A DNA stretch of 64,000 bases from DATIRA01 sp963766505 (GCA_963766505.1 CAVYAL010000005.1:62001-126000); one strand, 5' to 3'. Counted from the first letter of the stretch, positions 38,601 to 48,740 are shown. The notes: generated by a model from the letters alone, not told the origin. Translations and numbers: made by a program.

Positions 38601-41246
38601 TGAGTGCGTCGCTGCGAGCTTCGACCTCGGACCTGAGGTGAATGATCTCGGGCGTGCTTCTGCCGACGACCTCCTCGGCGGTGTAACCGAGCATGCGCTC
38701 GGCGCCGCGATTGAAGATCCGAATGGTGCCGGTCGGGTCCGTTGCGATGATCGAAACCTCGGTCGCAGCGTTGAGCACCGCCTCGAGCGCGTTGTGGCTT
38801 TCGACGAGGGCGTCGGACGCACGCTTGCGCTGCATGACGCCGCCCAGCTGCGAGGCCGTAGCGGTGACGACTTTCGTGTAGCTTTCGATCTCTTCGGTAG
38901 CCTCGGGGGCGAAGAAGACGAGGACTGCGACGACCGCGTTGTCGGCGAGGACCGGAACGGCGAGCGCGGCGCGAAGTCCGCGCTCGAGAATCGTCCGTCG
39001 GCTGAAGCCGTGTCGATCGGCCGAGAGGTCTCTTACGAAAAGTGGCTGACTCGTATGCCAGACCTTGCCCGCCAGGCCGGTTCCCTTTGAGTGCCTGACA
39101 TCCTTTCGGTCACTTTCGATCTTTGCCTGCTCGGCCTCGTTCCTGTGCCAGGAAGGTCCGGGAACGAGAACTTCCGCGCGCTCGTCAGGCAGCCATGCCT
39201 CCGCGTAGGGCCATCGCGCCAGAGAACAGAGCTCTTCGAGGACGGTTCGAATCGCCTCGTCGAGGTCGCGCGATTGAGTGATCCAGAACGAGAGCGACTG
39301 AAGAAGACGAGTCTCTCTCTCGGATCGATTGCGCTCGGTGACGTCGCGGACGATGACGAGCCGCTGGGGCAACTCATCACCGAGAGGGTTGAGCACTGCC
39401 TCGATCTCGATCGGGCGACCGTTGGCCCGGGTCGCGGACACGGCGACTGCGACCCCTTCCTCGCCATCGAGCTGGAGGCTTGGAAGAAGGTCCTGAACCG
39501 GAGCGCCGACGAGGTTCGACGGTCGGCAGCCGAAAATCTGCTCGGCAGCTCGATTGACCGAAGTCACGCGGCCTGCCTCGTCCACGGTGAGGGTACCGTC
39601 ACCTATACCGTCCACGATCGCCCGTGTGAAACTCTCACTACGGTCGTAGGCGGCGGTCATCTCGCCGGCGATACGGAGCGCTCGCCGCCGGGTATTGGCG
39701 AGGGACCATGCGATGCCGGTGATCAGGCCGCTCAGAAGAAGTCCACCGATGAAGACGCCGGCGGGCTCGCGCCAGCGCGAACGGCCGAAGAGCTCCGGCT
39801 GGGAGCGAAAATGGAGGCTCCACCTCTGGCCGTACACTTCGAACTCACGCGTGGTCTGAGGCTCGAGAAGCCGGCCCAGTCGCTGGAGTAGAGCAGGCCA
39901 TCGCCGTCAGTCGCCGAATGCATGTCGATTGCAAGGCCGTGCATCGAAATCGCCGGGAGCTGGCTGATCAGGTCCTCGACGCGGATCCCGAGGTAGATCC
40001 AGCCAATCAGGGCAGCCCGCCTCTCGTCGATCGTTTCAGTGGGCATGTCTTTTCTGTAGACGGGATAGAAGAGCAGGAACGCCGGACGACCCTCTGCATC
40101 CTGAATGAGCGTCAGCTTGTCGGTGGCGCGAGGTAGTCCCTTTTCCATCGCAACAGTTGCCGCGAAGCGACGCAGAGATTCCGTTGACAGGTCGAAGCCT
40201 TCTACCTGGCTGTTAGGCCCGGGAGGGTTGACGAAGCGAACGATGTAGTACTCGTCCCGATCACCTTTGGGGTGTAAAGAAAAGCCAGGAGAGTCCTCCG
40301 TGGCTTCCGCGATGAATGACTGAAGTCCTTCGGAGCGAACATGCTCGACGAGCCCGGTCATTTGCAGTCCCGGATAGCGTCGTTCGATCGCCACCGTGTT
40401 GACGAAGTGATTCCACTCCGAGCGTGTCACCTTCTCGCTGGACGACACGAACGCCGCACCCGCGCGCTCGAGCTCTTCGTAGGCCGAGAGGCGGTCGACG
40501 AGAACCGAGACAAAGTCCTCGATCTGCTCGGCGAAACGTTCGTTCCATTCACGGCCGACGTTCGAAATGGAAAGCCATGTGGCAGCGAGGGTGATCGAAA
40601 GGGAGAGGACGAATGCGAGCCACACCGCCGCGCCCGATGCCGCACCGGCCTTCTCAGCCGCGGGCTTGCCGATCTGCGTGGCGCGACCCGTGTCACGCTG
40701 GCGAAGTGCCTCCTCTGCCCGCTCCCGGCTCGTGGTCGCCTCCGACAGCTCGAGGACTTTTCGTCTCAACTCGAGTTGAGCGATCACCTGGCGTGCGATT
40801 GCCCGCAGCGCGTCGATCTTCTCGTCGTCAAGTGTCCGCGGGGTGGAGTCGGTGACACAAAGCGTACCGATTCGATCTCCCTCCGGTGTCGTCAGAGGAA
40901 TGCCGGCATAGAACCGAATGTGCGGAGGACCGGTGACCAGGGGGTTGTCCTGGAAACGAGGGTCCTGTGTCGCGTCTGGAATCACCAGCGGCCCGTCGGC
41001 CAGGATGGTGTGGGAGCAGAAGCTCAGCTCACGCGCGATCGAATCGATCTCGATTCCGTGACTCGCCTTTGTCCACTGCTGGTCGGATCCGATGAAGTTG
41101 ACTGCCGCGGCCGTGGTGCCACAAAGGCGTGCCGCGAGGCGGGTGAGCTCGTCGAATTCGGGGTCCCGCTCGTTTCCGAGAACGCCGTAGCGTTCGAGTG
41201 CCTGAAGTCTGCGCTCCTCACGCCTGGTGTTCTCGGAACCCGTCAT
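38601..41246 (-). CDS. Membrane sensor protein GAF - CHASE - PAS - GAF - PAS, one indel, C-terminus lost at junction
   Basis: From ATG 41246: a GAF domain (about 20-165, SFCSHTILADGPLVIPDA), a TM helix (about 208-228) and a CHASE domain (ERRYPGLQMTGLVEHV ... LFYPVYRKDMP). The frame then shifts near 39860, followed by a second TM (FIGGLLLSGLITGIAWSLA), PAS (ESFTRAIVDGIGDGTLTVDEAG), GAF (LARWPYAEAWLPDE) and PAS (AATEVSIIATDPTGTIRIFNRGAERMLGY). An expected kinase or other output domain is missing because the sequence switches to an unrelated tail near 38600. Probable partner of the divergent response regulator. Confidence 0.8.
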
Positions 41247-41249
41247 GGC

Positions 41250-41483
41250 TTACCACGGACGATCCTCGATCAGCTCGGAACGGCGCTTCCAGACCGGCTC
41301 CGGGGCGGTGATCCAGAAACCCTGCTTGAAGCCTGCAGGCGCTTCACAGAAGCATCGTCGACATGTCGGGCAGACCAGTGTGCGATCGCCTTCGGCGCAG
41401 TTGCAGAAAGGCGCAGGCAGCGCGTCGTAGGGGCTTCGGCAGTAGAAACAGATGGTCGTGAAGGACTCCGGTGTTGTGCTCAT
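41250..41483 (-). CDS. Small zinc-ribbon-like cysteine-rich protein
   Basis: The 77-aa product has CFYCRSPYD, FCNCAEGD, CPTCRRCFCEAP and KQGFWITAPEPVWKRRSEL. Four Cys-x2-Cys-type pairs suggest one or two zinc sites. The stop is 3 nt before the sensor start, so the two are probably co-transcribed, divergent from the response regulator. I do not know an assigned function. Confidence 0.75.
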   Translation of the reverse strand: MSTTPESFTTICFYCRSPYDALPAPFCNCAEGDRTLVCPTCRRCFCEAPAGFKQGFWITAPEPVWKRRSELIEDRPW

Positions 41484-41647
41484 TTTCGAGGTCAGGTCTC
41501 CAGCCCTGGGTTCTGGTCACACAAGGCCTCATCTAATATCCATGCGGAAGGTTACCAGTCGATTAACCTTGTCACGATCACCGCAGTACGTCCGGCGCGC
41601 GTGCTACACTCGAGTGAAACCTGCCTCGCAACGAATGGACGCTTGAA

Positions 41648-42334
41648 ATGACGACCCGAATTCTCGTCGTTGATGATGAGATTCTGATCCGGAGACTGCT
41701 CCAGCAGGCTCTCGAGGGCGAGGGCTACTCGGTGACTACTGTGGGCAGCATGTACGAAGCGCTTGCCGAGGTGGGCCGAAATGCGTTCGACCTGATCGTC
41801 CTCGACCGCGTGCTGCCGGACGGTGACGGAATGGAAGCGTGTCGCCGCATTCGCGATCGCTACCAGACCCCCATCATCATGCTCACGGCGAAACGTGAGG
41901 TCGTCGATCGAATCCAGGGTCTGGAGACAGGCGCCGACGACTACATGGTCAAACCGTTCGATGTCGAAGAGCTCGTCGCCAGGGTCAGGGCGCAGCTTCG
42001 CCGAAGCCAGGATCTCGCAGGGTCCGAGCGCGCCGACAAGATCGCGCTGGGCAGGATCGTGATCGATCCCGACTCCAGGGATGCTCTGGTCGAAGGAAAG
42101 GGAGTCGGGCTGACACCGAAGGAGTTCGAGATGCTCAAGTTCCTCGCGAGACGCCGCGGCCGCGCGGTTTCCCGGGACGAGATCCTCGAGAACCTCTGGG
42201 AAGACGAGAGCCCCGACTCCGACAAGATCGTTGCAGTCTACATTCGACGCCTCCGCAAGAAGCTCGAGGCCAACCCCGACGAGCCCGAGCACATGCTCAC
42301 CGTCAGGGGGTTCGGGTACAAAGTCGAGGACTGA
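41648..42334 (+). CDS. OmpR-family response regulator
   Basis: The 228-aa protein has a receiver domain (VVDDE acid pair, phospho-acceptor Asp in LIVLDRVLPDG, Lys in VKPFDVEEL) and a winged-helix output (LTPKEFEMLKFLARRRGRAVSRDEIL, VYIRRLRKKLE, VRGFGYKVED). Divergent from the zinc-ribbon/sensor pair over 164 nt, implying a two-component unit. Confidence 0.92.
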   Translation: MTTRILVVDDEILIRRLLQQALEGEGYSVTTVGSMYEALAEVGRNAFDLIVLDRVLPDGDGMEACRRIRDRYQTPIIMLTAKREVVDRIQGLETGADDYMVKPFDVEELVARVRAQLRRSQDLAGSERADKIALGRIVIDPDSRDALVEGKGVGLTPKEFEMLKFLARRRGRAVSRDEILENLWEDESPDSDKIVAVYIRRLRKKLEANPDEPEHMLTVRGFGYKVED

Positions 42335-42779
42335 CGGATGGTGCGTGTTTCTCAGGATCCTCAGCCTGATCACCCTGCTCTCGTCCTCGCGAACGGTGAT
42401 CTCGATCTCCACGTGACTCTTCTCGAACGCGTCGAAGCTCTGTTTCGGCCACTCGATGAGCTTGATGCCGGGACCGCCAAGGATGTCGTCGATGCCGATC
42501 TCGAGCCACTCGCGCGGAGACTCCGAGAGCCGGTAGCCGTCGATGTGGGTGATGACACGGCCGGCCAGCGGGTACTCGTGAATGATGGCGAAGGAAGGTG
42601 ACGCGACGAGGGTGCGTCGGCACCGAGCGCGGCAGCGATCGAGCGCGCGAGCGTCGTCTTGCCTGCCCCGAGGTCTCCGATCAGATGTACGGCAGCGTCA
42701 GGAGGAAGGAGGGCGGCGATCTCCCGCCGGCGACCGCGGTCTCGTCCTCGGTCGGGCAGCTCCACTCGCGGGTTTGCAT
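42335..42779 (-). CDS. tsaE: tRNA threonylcarbamoyladenosine biosynthesis ATPase TsaE, indels
   Basis: P-loop ATPase aiding t6A formation. From ATG 42779 (MQTREWSCPTEDETAV) a frame shift near 42710 leads to AALLPPDAAVHLIGDLGAGKTTLARSIA (Walker A). Another near 42600 leads to PLAGRVIHIDGYRLSESP and EWLEIGIDDILGGPGIKLIEWPK. The true stop is unclear because three frames remain possible between 42370 and 42335. Overlaps the nnr stop by 1 nt. Confidence 0.82.
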
Positions 42780-43040
42780 CACTCGGCTCCGCGCAGGCGG
42801 GCGATCGCTCGTGGGATCATCTCGGCAACGTCGCTCGCGCTGATGCCGATGTCGCTCTTCTCGTCCCGCACCATGTCACCGGCGAGTCCGTGAAGATAGA
42901 CGCACGCTCGGGCGGCTTCGAACGGATCAGCCCGCTTGCGAGAAGCGCCGCGATCATGCCTCCGAGAACGTCGCCCATTCCGCCCGTTGCCATGCCGGGA
43001 TTTCCCGTCGGATTGACCGACACGATACCGTCTGGATTAT
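42779..43040 (-). CDS. nnr: NAD(P)H-hydrate repair enzyme, C-terminal dehydratase part only (chimeric)
   Basis: Reading leftward from about 43040: NPDGIVSVNPTGNPGMATGGMGDVLGGMIAALLASGL, the ADP/ATP-dependent NAD(P)HX dehydratase core with the GMGD motif (listed as separate short motifs: NPTGNPGMATGG, MGDVLGGMIAALL). After an indel near 42920 it continues VYLHGLAGDMVRDEKSDIG and IPRAIARLRGAE to the stop at 42779. The N-terminal epimerase and half of the dehydratase are absent, replaced in frame by IspA. Confidence 0.8.
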
Positions 43041-43401
43041 GAAAGGCCAGGGTGTGGAGGGCATCGCCTGCAAGAATGGCGTTGGCTTCGCCGAATTTGA
43101 TGTGGCCGCTGGGCAGGCCGTGGCGCAGATCGTCGTCGTCCATGGCCGGCAGATCGTCATGCAGCAGCGAATAGGCATGAATGAATTCCACCGCGCAGGC
43201 GGGCGCCAGGGCGTCTTCCAGCGCACCGCCGAGTCCCGTGCAGGTGGCACAGACCAGCAGCGGCCGGATGCGCTTACCGCCGGAGAGGCTTGCGTAACGC
43301 ATCGCATCCACCAGCACCTGGGCGATATCTGACTGCACGGGCAGGTGGTGGGTGAGGGCGTCTTCGATGGTGTCCCGGAAGGACTTCAGATCAGGCGTCA
43401 T
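43040..43401 (-). CDS. ispA: Farnesyl diphosphate synthase IspA, N-terminal fragment (chimeric)
   Basis: From ATG 43401 (MTPDLKSFRDTIEDAL): SLSGGKRIRPLLV, the first aspartate-rich motif LLHDDLPAMDDDDLRHG, and FGEANAILAGDALHTLAF. The second Asp motif and the C-terminal two thirds are missing; the frame runs directly into nnr. Overlaps the xseB end by 11 nt, as in normal xseB-ispA(-dxs) operons. Confidence 0.85.
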
Positions 43402-43678
43402 CGAGCGTGTCGACATCCAGATCTTCGAGGGTGTTCTGTTCGGTAAGGACTTTGACCTTGAGCTCCGCGTTTTTCAGGGCGCTCTGGCAGTGCCGGGTGA
43501 GGGCCACGCCGCGTTCGAAAGCCTTCAGCGATGCTTCCAGTCCCAGCTCCCCGCTCTCCATGCTGGCCACCAGGCCTTCGAGCTCGGCCAGGGCCGCCTC
43601 GAAATCGAGGCCGTCCAGCTCCGGGTCGGGTGCGGAATCGTCGGTGGCGGTGCTTTTCTTCGTCTTCTTTTCAGCCAT
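43391..43678 (-). CDS. xseB: Exodeoxyribonuclease VII small subunit
   Basis: 95 aa: a charged head, then DFEAALAELEGLVASMESGELGLEASLKAFERGVALTRHCQSAL (core read as FEAALAELE...VASMESGEL...LEASLKAFERG), typical of XseB. Start ATG 43678. Adjacent to ispA, as is usual. Confidence 0.93.
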   Translation of the reverse strand: MAEKKTKKSTATDDSAPDPELDGLDFEAALAELEGLVASMESGELGLEASLKAFERGVALTRHCQSALKNAELKVKVLTEQNTLEDLDVDTLDDA

Positions 43679-43804
43679 GACGGCAAGGTACCCGCCCCTC
43701 ACGCGGAAGGCAAGCGCGGCAGCCCGGATTGCACCATGGAACCGGCAATCGGGGAAATCCTGACTAGACTTACTGAAGGTACCTGAAGCTTCGGGAAGCA
43801 TTGG

Positions 43805-44561
43805 ATGGATCTGGCAACCCTGGTGGGACTGATGGGCGCCTTCGCGGTGGTTATTGGTTCTATGATGCTGAGTGGATCGATCGGGATGTTCGTCAACGTC
43901 CCGTCGCTGATGATCGTGTTCGTCGGCACCCTGTTTGTGGTGCTGATGAAGTTCAGTCTGGCCCAGTTTCTGGGCGCGGTGAAGGTGGCGGTGAAGGCAT
44001 TCAGCTTCAAACTGCCGAAACCCGAATCAGATCATCGAAGAAGTGGTCCTGCTGGCTGATGCGGCGCGCAAAGGCGGCCTGCTGTCCCTCGAAGGCAAAG
44101 AGGTTTCAAGCAACTTTCTTTCGAAAGGCATTCAGCTGCTGGTCGATGGTCATGATTCCGACGTGGTCCGGGATCTGCTGAGGAAGGACCTGCATCAGAC
44201 CCTGCAAGCGTCACGAAGTTGGCGCCAAGATCTTTACCGCCATGGGTGACGTGGGCCCGCCATGGGCATGATCGGGACCCTGGTGGGTCTGGTCGCCATG
44301 CTGGCCAATATGGATGACCCGAAATCGATTGGTCCGGCCATGGCCGTGGCTCTGCTCACGACGCTCTACGGCGCGATGTTCGCCAATATGTTCGCAATGC
44401 CGATCGCCGACAAGCTGGGACTGCGCCGCGAGGAAGAGGGTCGGGTGAAGTCCATGATCATCGACGCTCTGCTCGCCATTCAGGGTGGTCAGAATCCACG
44501 AGTGATCGATTCGATGCTCAAAGCCTACCTGCCGGAGTCGCAGCGGGCCGAGGACGATTAG
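43805..44561 (+). CDS. motA: Flagellar stator protein MotA/PomA, several indels
   Basis: Ion channel half of the flagellar stator. MDLATLVGLMGAFAVVIGSM starts at 43805. Frames break near 44025, 44210 and 44245, after which VGPAMGMIGTLVGLVAMLANMDDP (seen as MGMIGTLVGLVAML), IGPAMAVALLTTLYGAMFAN and the cytoplasmic tail follow. The short N-terminus resembles the Na+-type PomA. Next to motB, 4 nt apart. Confidence 0.9.
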
Positions 44562-44565
44562 TTCC

Positions 44566-45551
44566 GTGGCTGACGACGACGATCTCGATTCCGGCGGCGA
44601 CGACGGAGGCGGCGCTGGATGGATCATGACCTTCGCCGACCTGATGTCGCTGCTCATGTGCTTCTTCGTGCTGCTGCTGTCGTTCTCGGAAATGGACGTG
44701 CTCAAGTTCAAGCGGCTGGCGGGGTCCATGCACGCAGGCCTTCGGTGTGCAGGCGCAGTTGCGGGCGGACGATATCCCCAAGGGCACCAGCATCATCGCC
44801 CAGGAATTCTCCCCGGGTAAGCCGGACGCCCACACCGCTCAACGAGATCTGGCAGAAGACCACGGACGTGTCGAAAAACAGTCTCGATGTGGCCTGTCAG
44901 GACCTCGGCGCGAGCAACAGCGGCGAAAGCGGCGATGCCCAGAAGATGATCGTGGTCGACAAGGTGCAAGGATCTGGTCGGGGAGACCGAACAGGATGCC
45001 ATCGATCTCGCCACGGCGCTGTCCAAGGAGATTGCCGCCGGCGTGCTCGAGGTGGAAACCCGGGGCCGCAACATCATCGTGCGGGTGAAAGAGCATGGCA
45101 GTTTCGAGTCGGGTTCCGCCTCGCTGACAACGAACTTCACCCCGGTGCTGCGGATCATCCAGGATGTGCTGCGTGAGACAGATGGCCAGATCGTGGTCGA
45201 AGGTCATTCCGACAGCAATCCCATATCGACCGAACGATTCCGTTCCAACTGGGAGCTGTCGAGCGCCCGGGCGGTGAGTGTGGCGCATGGTCTGTTCGGC
45301 GACGGCGCGACTCGAAGCAGAGCCGCTTTTCGGTGTCCGGCTACGCGGCACACCCGGCCCCTGGTATCGAACGAAACCCCCGCCGGGCCGCGCCCGCAAT
45401 CGACGGGTCGAGATCGTGATCAAGCAGGGTCTGGGCGATGAGGTGAAGCAGGAACTCGAGGTGTTGCGCGCCGAGAATCCGGAGCATGTATCATCGGGTG
45501 CGACAGGAGCTGATCGAACGCTTTGAACTCAGCCCGGAAGAGGTTTTCTAG
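44566..45551 (+). CDS. motB: Flagellar stator protein MotB/PomB, several indels
   Basis: GTG start at 44566 (5 nt after the motA stop) gives MADDDDLDSGGDDGGGAGW, then IMTFADLMSLLMCFFVLLLSFSEMD, with the ion-binding Asp in TFADLM. Indels near 44735, 44835, 44970 and 45310-45390 separate this from an OmpA-like peptidoglycan-binding domain (GQIVVEGHSDSNPIS, WELSSARAVSVAHGL). The stop is probably 45551 (LIERFELSPEEVF) after a last shift near 45480; the frame read as is ends at 45526. Confidence 0.88.
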
Positions 45552-45572
45552 CGCACCCGGCGCGTCAGACGC

Positions 45573-45827
45573 TCAGCCCGTTTTGCGGGTGGCCTGCACT
45601 CGCAGTCTGCGCCAGCCGGTAAAGCGCCAGTGTTCGGATCCACGTGTGATCAAACCATCTGCCTCGAGCTTCGAGAACTCGCCTCGAATTTCGAAGGTCA
45701 GCATGGGAGACGACGTCTTGCGCAGCGCGTCGGCTATGTGGCCAGGTCGAAAATCGGTCTGTCCATCGGCGACGATCTGCTGGATCGTTTCCAGAATCAG
45801 CCGGGTCTTGCGGGCTTGGGTGCTCAA
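45573..45827 (-). CDS. Small winged-helix-like protein of unknown function
   Basis: The 84-aa product MSTQARKTRLILETIQQIVADG ... DFRPGHIADALR ... FEIRGEFSKLEADGLITR ... HWRFTGW has the helix pattern of a small winged-helix domain. Convergent with motB. No family assigned. Confidence 0.6.
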   Translation of the reverse strand: MSTQARKTRLILETIQQIVADGQTDFRPGHIADALRKTSSPMLTFEIRGEFSKLEADGLITRGSEHWRFTGWRRLRVQATRKTG

Positions 45828-45877
45828 TGTCTTTCCGGTTGGTTGCAGCAGGGCGGCAGTTTTGTATCAGAAACCGC

Positions 45878-47350
45878 CTACTCCCGCCAGGGTCGCTGTG
45901 CCTGATAGGCGGCCAGGTGCTCGGCGAGTGCCCGGGCATCCGCCTCATTGTCCTCATCGAGCGGCTGCACTGCCGCTGCTGCGTAGCGATTGCCTCCGCG
46001 AACGACCGAGCTCTGCATAGGCGGCGGCCAGGGTATCCAGATAGGCGGCGTGAGTTTTCGCGTGCCACGGCCCGCTGTGCGTAGATCGAGCGCCCGTCCG
46101 CCGTTGCGCAGGTGATCGTCCGAGGCTGGTGGAGAGCAGCCAGGCATAGTCGTTGTGGGCCTGGGGCAGATCGTGTTGTGCTGCTTTTGCCAGCCAGTCG
46201 GCGGCCTGGTCGAGTTCACCGCTGCGCAGCAGCAGATAGAACAGTCGCAACTGCGCCTGAGGGTGATCTGCGCGCGCGCCGATCTGATACCACTCGAGCG
46301 CCTGCCGGGTATCCTGCTCCACCCCGAGACCGACTTCGTACATGTGGCCGATGTTTACCGCACCCCCATAGTTGCCCTGGGTAATGGCGGTCTTCGAACA
46401 GTTCCCGGGCGCGACCGGAGATCGGGCAGGGTACCTTCGCCGATCAGGATACATGTGCGCCCAGACTCAGGCTGGCCGCCGCCGATCCCTCCTCGGCCGC
46501 CTGCTGGAACAGTGCGTAAACGCGCGCTCGATGTCGATCGCGCCGAATTCTCCGTCCCGGTGCATGTAGGCGAGCGCCACCAGACCATCCACCTCGCCCG
46601 CTTCATAGGCGCGCTGATACCAGCTCTGCGCGAGCGCGATATCCGGAGTGTCGGTCATCGGATTGCCGATAGCTGCGTGCCAGAAAGATCATGGCCTCGG
46701 CGCTGCCCGCGTCGGCCAGCTGCTGCAGCCGTCGCCGGGCTTCCACGAGATCCTTATCCACGCCGCGACCTTCGAGATAGGCATAGCCGAGATAGAGCAG
46801 GGCTTCCGGGTGCTCCTGCTTTGGCCGCCTCTTCGAAGAAGCCGAAGGCGAGCTCAGGGTTCATCTCGACCCCTTCTCCGCGATAGTAGAGACCACCCAG
46901 CGCGACCTGGGCGGGGGCGTTGTCCGAGTTGAATTCGAGCGCCCGCACGTAGTCCTTTCTGGCCGAGACGAAGTGCCTCTGAACGTAGTGGCTGAATCCG
47001 CGCAGATAGTAGGCGCGCGAACGTTCGGCGGGGCTCAGGCGGGGGTCAATGAGGGTCGGTGCGAGGTAGGTTCTGGCCAGGTCGTAGCGGCCATCCTGGA
47101 TGAAGCCAACGGCCCGCTCGATGTAGACGCGGGCGTTGTAGCCGCGGCCGGAAGGCTCGCCGAGCGCGTCTGATTCAGCAGCAGGGGCTTCCGCCGCTGA
47201 GTGCTCCAGGCTTGCCTCGAGCACTGAGGCGTCGACTGCGGATGTCTCGGCCGCCCGGGCGGGGTCGGAAACAGAAGAAATCACCAGCGCGCCCAGCAGG
47301 AGCATCGATTTCGGGACGACGAGGGCAAAAAGAGGGTGTTTCATCGTCAA
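45878..47350 (-). CDS. Sel1/TPR-repeat protein with signal peptide, several indels
   Basis: The N-terminus MTMKHPLFALVVPKSMLLLG has a signal peptide ending near PARA. TPR units follow (RAYYLRGFSHYVQRHFVSARKDYVRALEF), then Sel1 repeats: GGLYYRGEGVEMNPELAFGFFEEAA, WYQRAYEAGEVDGLVALAYM, IGHMYEVGLGVEQDTRQALEWY and AKAAQHDLPQAHNDYAWLLS (each recognised from its G-x-Y/x-GxGV pattern). Frames change near 46810, 46680, 46500, 46390 and 46100-46000. Probably periplasmic; partner unknown. Confidence 0.8.
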
Positions 47351-47415
47351 GTTGGAACCAAATTATGCGAGGGAGTTCTAAGAAAGCGTGACCAGTTTGC
47401 CAGACTCCGTTCGCA

Positions 47416-47442
47416 TTGGCGTGACGGGGATCATGGTAGACT
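47416..47442 (+). promoter_or_regulatory. Possible ssrA promoter
   Basis: TTGGCG (47416-47421), 15 nt, TAGACT (47437-47442), 12 nt before the mature tmRNA 5' end. Weak match. Confidence 0.35.
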
Positions 47443-47549
47443 GCGCAGCTCCACGGGGGCGACTTGGCTTCGACGTGGGTAACAGAGCTGGATGTGCATG
47501 CCGAGAGGGTAGTGACTCTCGTTAAAAAATCGCTGTAACTTTTATAGTT

Positions 47550-47582
47550 GCCAACGACGAAAACTACGCACTAGCGGCCTAA
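47550..47582 (+). other. tmRNA proteolysis-tag reading frame
   Basis: Resume codon GCC at 47550 encodes ANDENYALAA then TAA. With the charged alanine, the tag is A-ANDENYALAA, the same as in E. coli and recognised by ClpXP. Confidence 0.95.
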
Positions 47583-47796
47583 AACCCCGCTTACGCTGAT
47601 GATTCAGGCCTGCATGATGAAATCGGCGGCGCAAGCTGCAGGATCGTGTGGATGTCTCGCCCGGGGCTGAAGCGCTAAAACCAATCGGGATCGCCGACGA
47701 CACCCTGACCGTTGGGTCGTCTGAGGCTAAATCAATAAACGGACCCTAAGCATGTAGAGCAGAGAGCCGAGTGCCAACGGACGCGGGTTCAACTCC

Positions 47797-47810
47797 CGCC
47801 GCCTCCACCA
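47797..47810 (+). repeat. att core copy 1 (ssrA 3' end)
   Basis: CGCCGCCTCCACCA, the last 14 nt of ssrA. Identical cores end at 48825, 54775 and 63882; a near copy ends at 55117. Confidence 0.85.
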
Positions 47811-47823
47811 GATAACTCCAGTT

Positions 47824-47850
47824 AGGCCGTGATATATCGCGGCCTTTTTC
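47824..47850 (+). terminator. Terminator after ssrA (left end of island I)
   Basis: AGGCCG / CGGCCT arms around a GATATATC centre, followed by T5. It begins 13 nt after the tmRNA end. Confidence 0.85.
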
Positions 47851-47920
47851 TTTCACAAACCCAGTAAGTTACGAACTGCTTGCGGGGAACTTCGCTCAGC
47901 TTTCAAGCGGCGATCTTGCG

Positions 47921-48352
47921 TCAGGTTCCTTGGCTAAAATCGCTGAGCCATGTGCTGGGCGAGATCACTGAGCCTCGTGTCGGAGGATTTTCCAGCAGCA
48001 AGCGATCACCGGTGACCAGAATGCTTCCCGAGTAGGCGCTCAACAGGGCCCAAAGATGGTCATCGCCCCGGTCGGGCGCAGGAGAACCGGGCTTCGGTTC
48101 CCGCCAAATCGCGTTGGCCGTCAGTTCAACAAGCAGCTGATCAATCTGCGCTTCCGTCAAACCGTGAAGCTTCGCGAGCTTCGGTCTCAACAGCACCGAG
48201 CGATACTCGTCGAGAAGCGCCGGCGATAACAGGAAGACCAGCGCCCCCGACAACATGGCGTCCAGAATCGATGTAACCGGGCTATGGCTCGAACCCGTGA
48301 CCAAGCCAGCGACCACTACGTTGGTGTCAACGACGACGACGGGTGGACTCAT
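47921..48352 (-). CDS. PIN-domain toxin (VapC-like RNase)
   Basis: 143 aa. VVVDTNVVVAGLV (first catalytic Asp), SPALLDEYRSVLLRPKL (Glu) and APDRGDDHLWALLSAYSGSILVTGD (Asp pair) fit the PIN-family toxin class annotated as putative TA toxins. Overlaps its antitoxin gene by 4 nt. Cargo of island I. Confidence 0.85.
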   Translation of the reverse strand: MSPPVVVVDTNVVVAGLVTGSSHSPVTSILDAMLSGALVFLLSPALLDEYRSVLLRPKLAKLHGLTEAQIDQLLVELTANAIWREPKPGSPAPDRGDDHLWALLSAYSGSILVTGDRLLLENPPTRGSVISPSTWLSDFSQGT

Positions 48353-48585
48353 CGCTTACGCGCGGCACGTGTCTCCTCGACAGCCAACTCCAATGCCGCA
48401 TCCGGATCGAGCTGCGCTCGCTTGCGAGCCTGTGCGACCAAAGCACGGGCACTTGCCTGGTCCTGTATGCCGCGCAGGCGCAGACTCTCCTCGATGATTG
48501 AGGCAATGGAACGCCCCTGCCGCGCCGCCGTCTCTTTCAGGGCACGGTGCAAATCGTCATCGAGAGTAACAGTCAAACGACTCAT
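48349..48585 (-). CDS. Ribbon-helix-helix antitoxin
   Basis: 78 aa. MSRLTVTLDDDLHRALKETAARQGRSIASIIEESLRLRG is a clear RHH DNA-binding domain (read as VTLDDDLHRALKE and SIASIIEESLR), with a charged tail for toxin neutralisation. Upstream of, and overlapping, the PIN toxin. Confidence 0.85.
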   Translation of the reverse strand: MSRLTVTLDDDLHRALKETAARQGRSIASIIEESLRLRGIQDQASARALVAQARKRAQLDPDAALELAVEETRAARKR

Positions 48586-48740
48586 ACCAAGTCTCTCTTG
48601 ATTTCACCCGCTACAGCCTAGCACATAGACACCAATGCACCAAAACACCACGCTCAGTTTTGGGCACCCCGGGGCTCAGCACGCTATCGCGGGATCACGC
48701 GTACCAGTGCCAGATCCTCTCCTTTCCTAACAGATCAGCG

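Larger units (their letters stand above)
47455..47810 (+). ncRNA. ssrA: Transfer-messenger RNA (tmRNA)
   Basis: 356 nt. 5' GGGGGCG pairs with 3' CGCCTCC before ACCA. The T arm (CGGGTTCAACTCCCG) and the tag ORF with its upstream AUAGUU context are present. It releases stalled ribosomes and tags nascent peptides. Its 3' end is repeated four more times downstream, marking it as an integration site. Confidence 0.97.
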
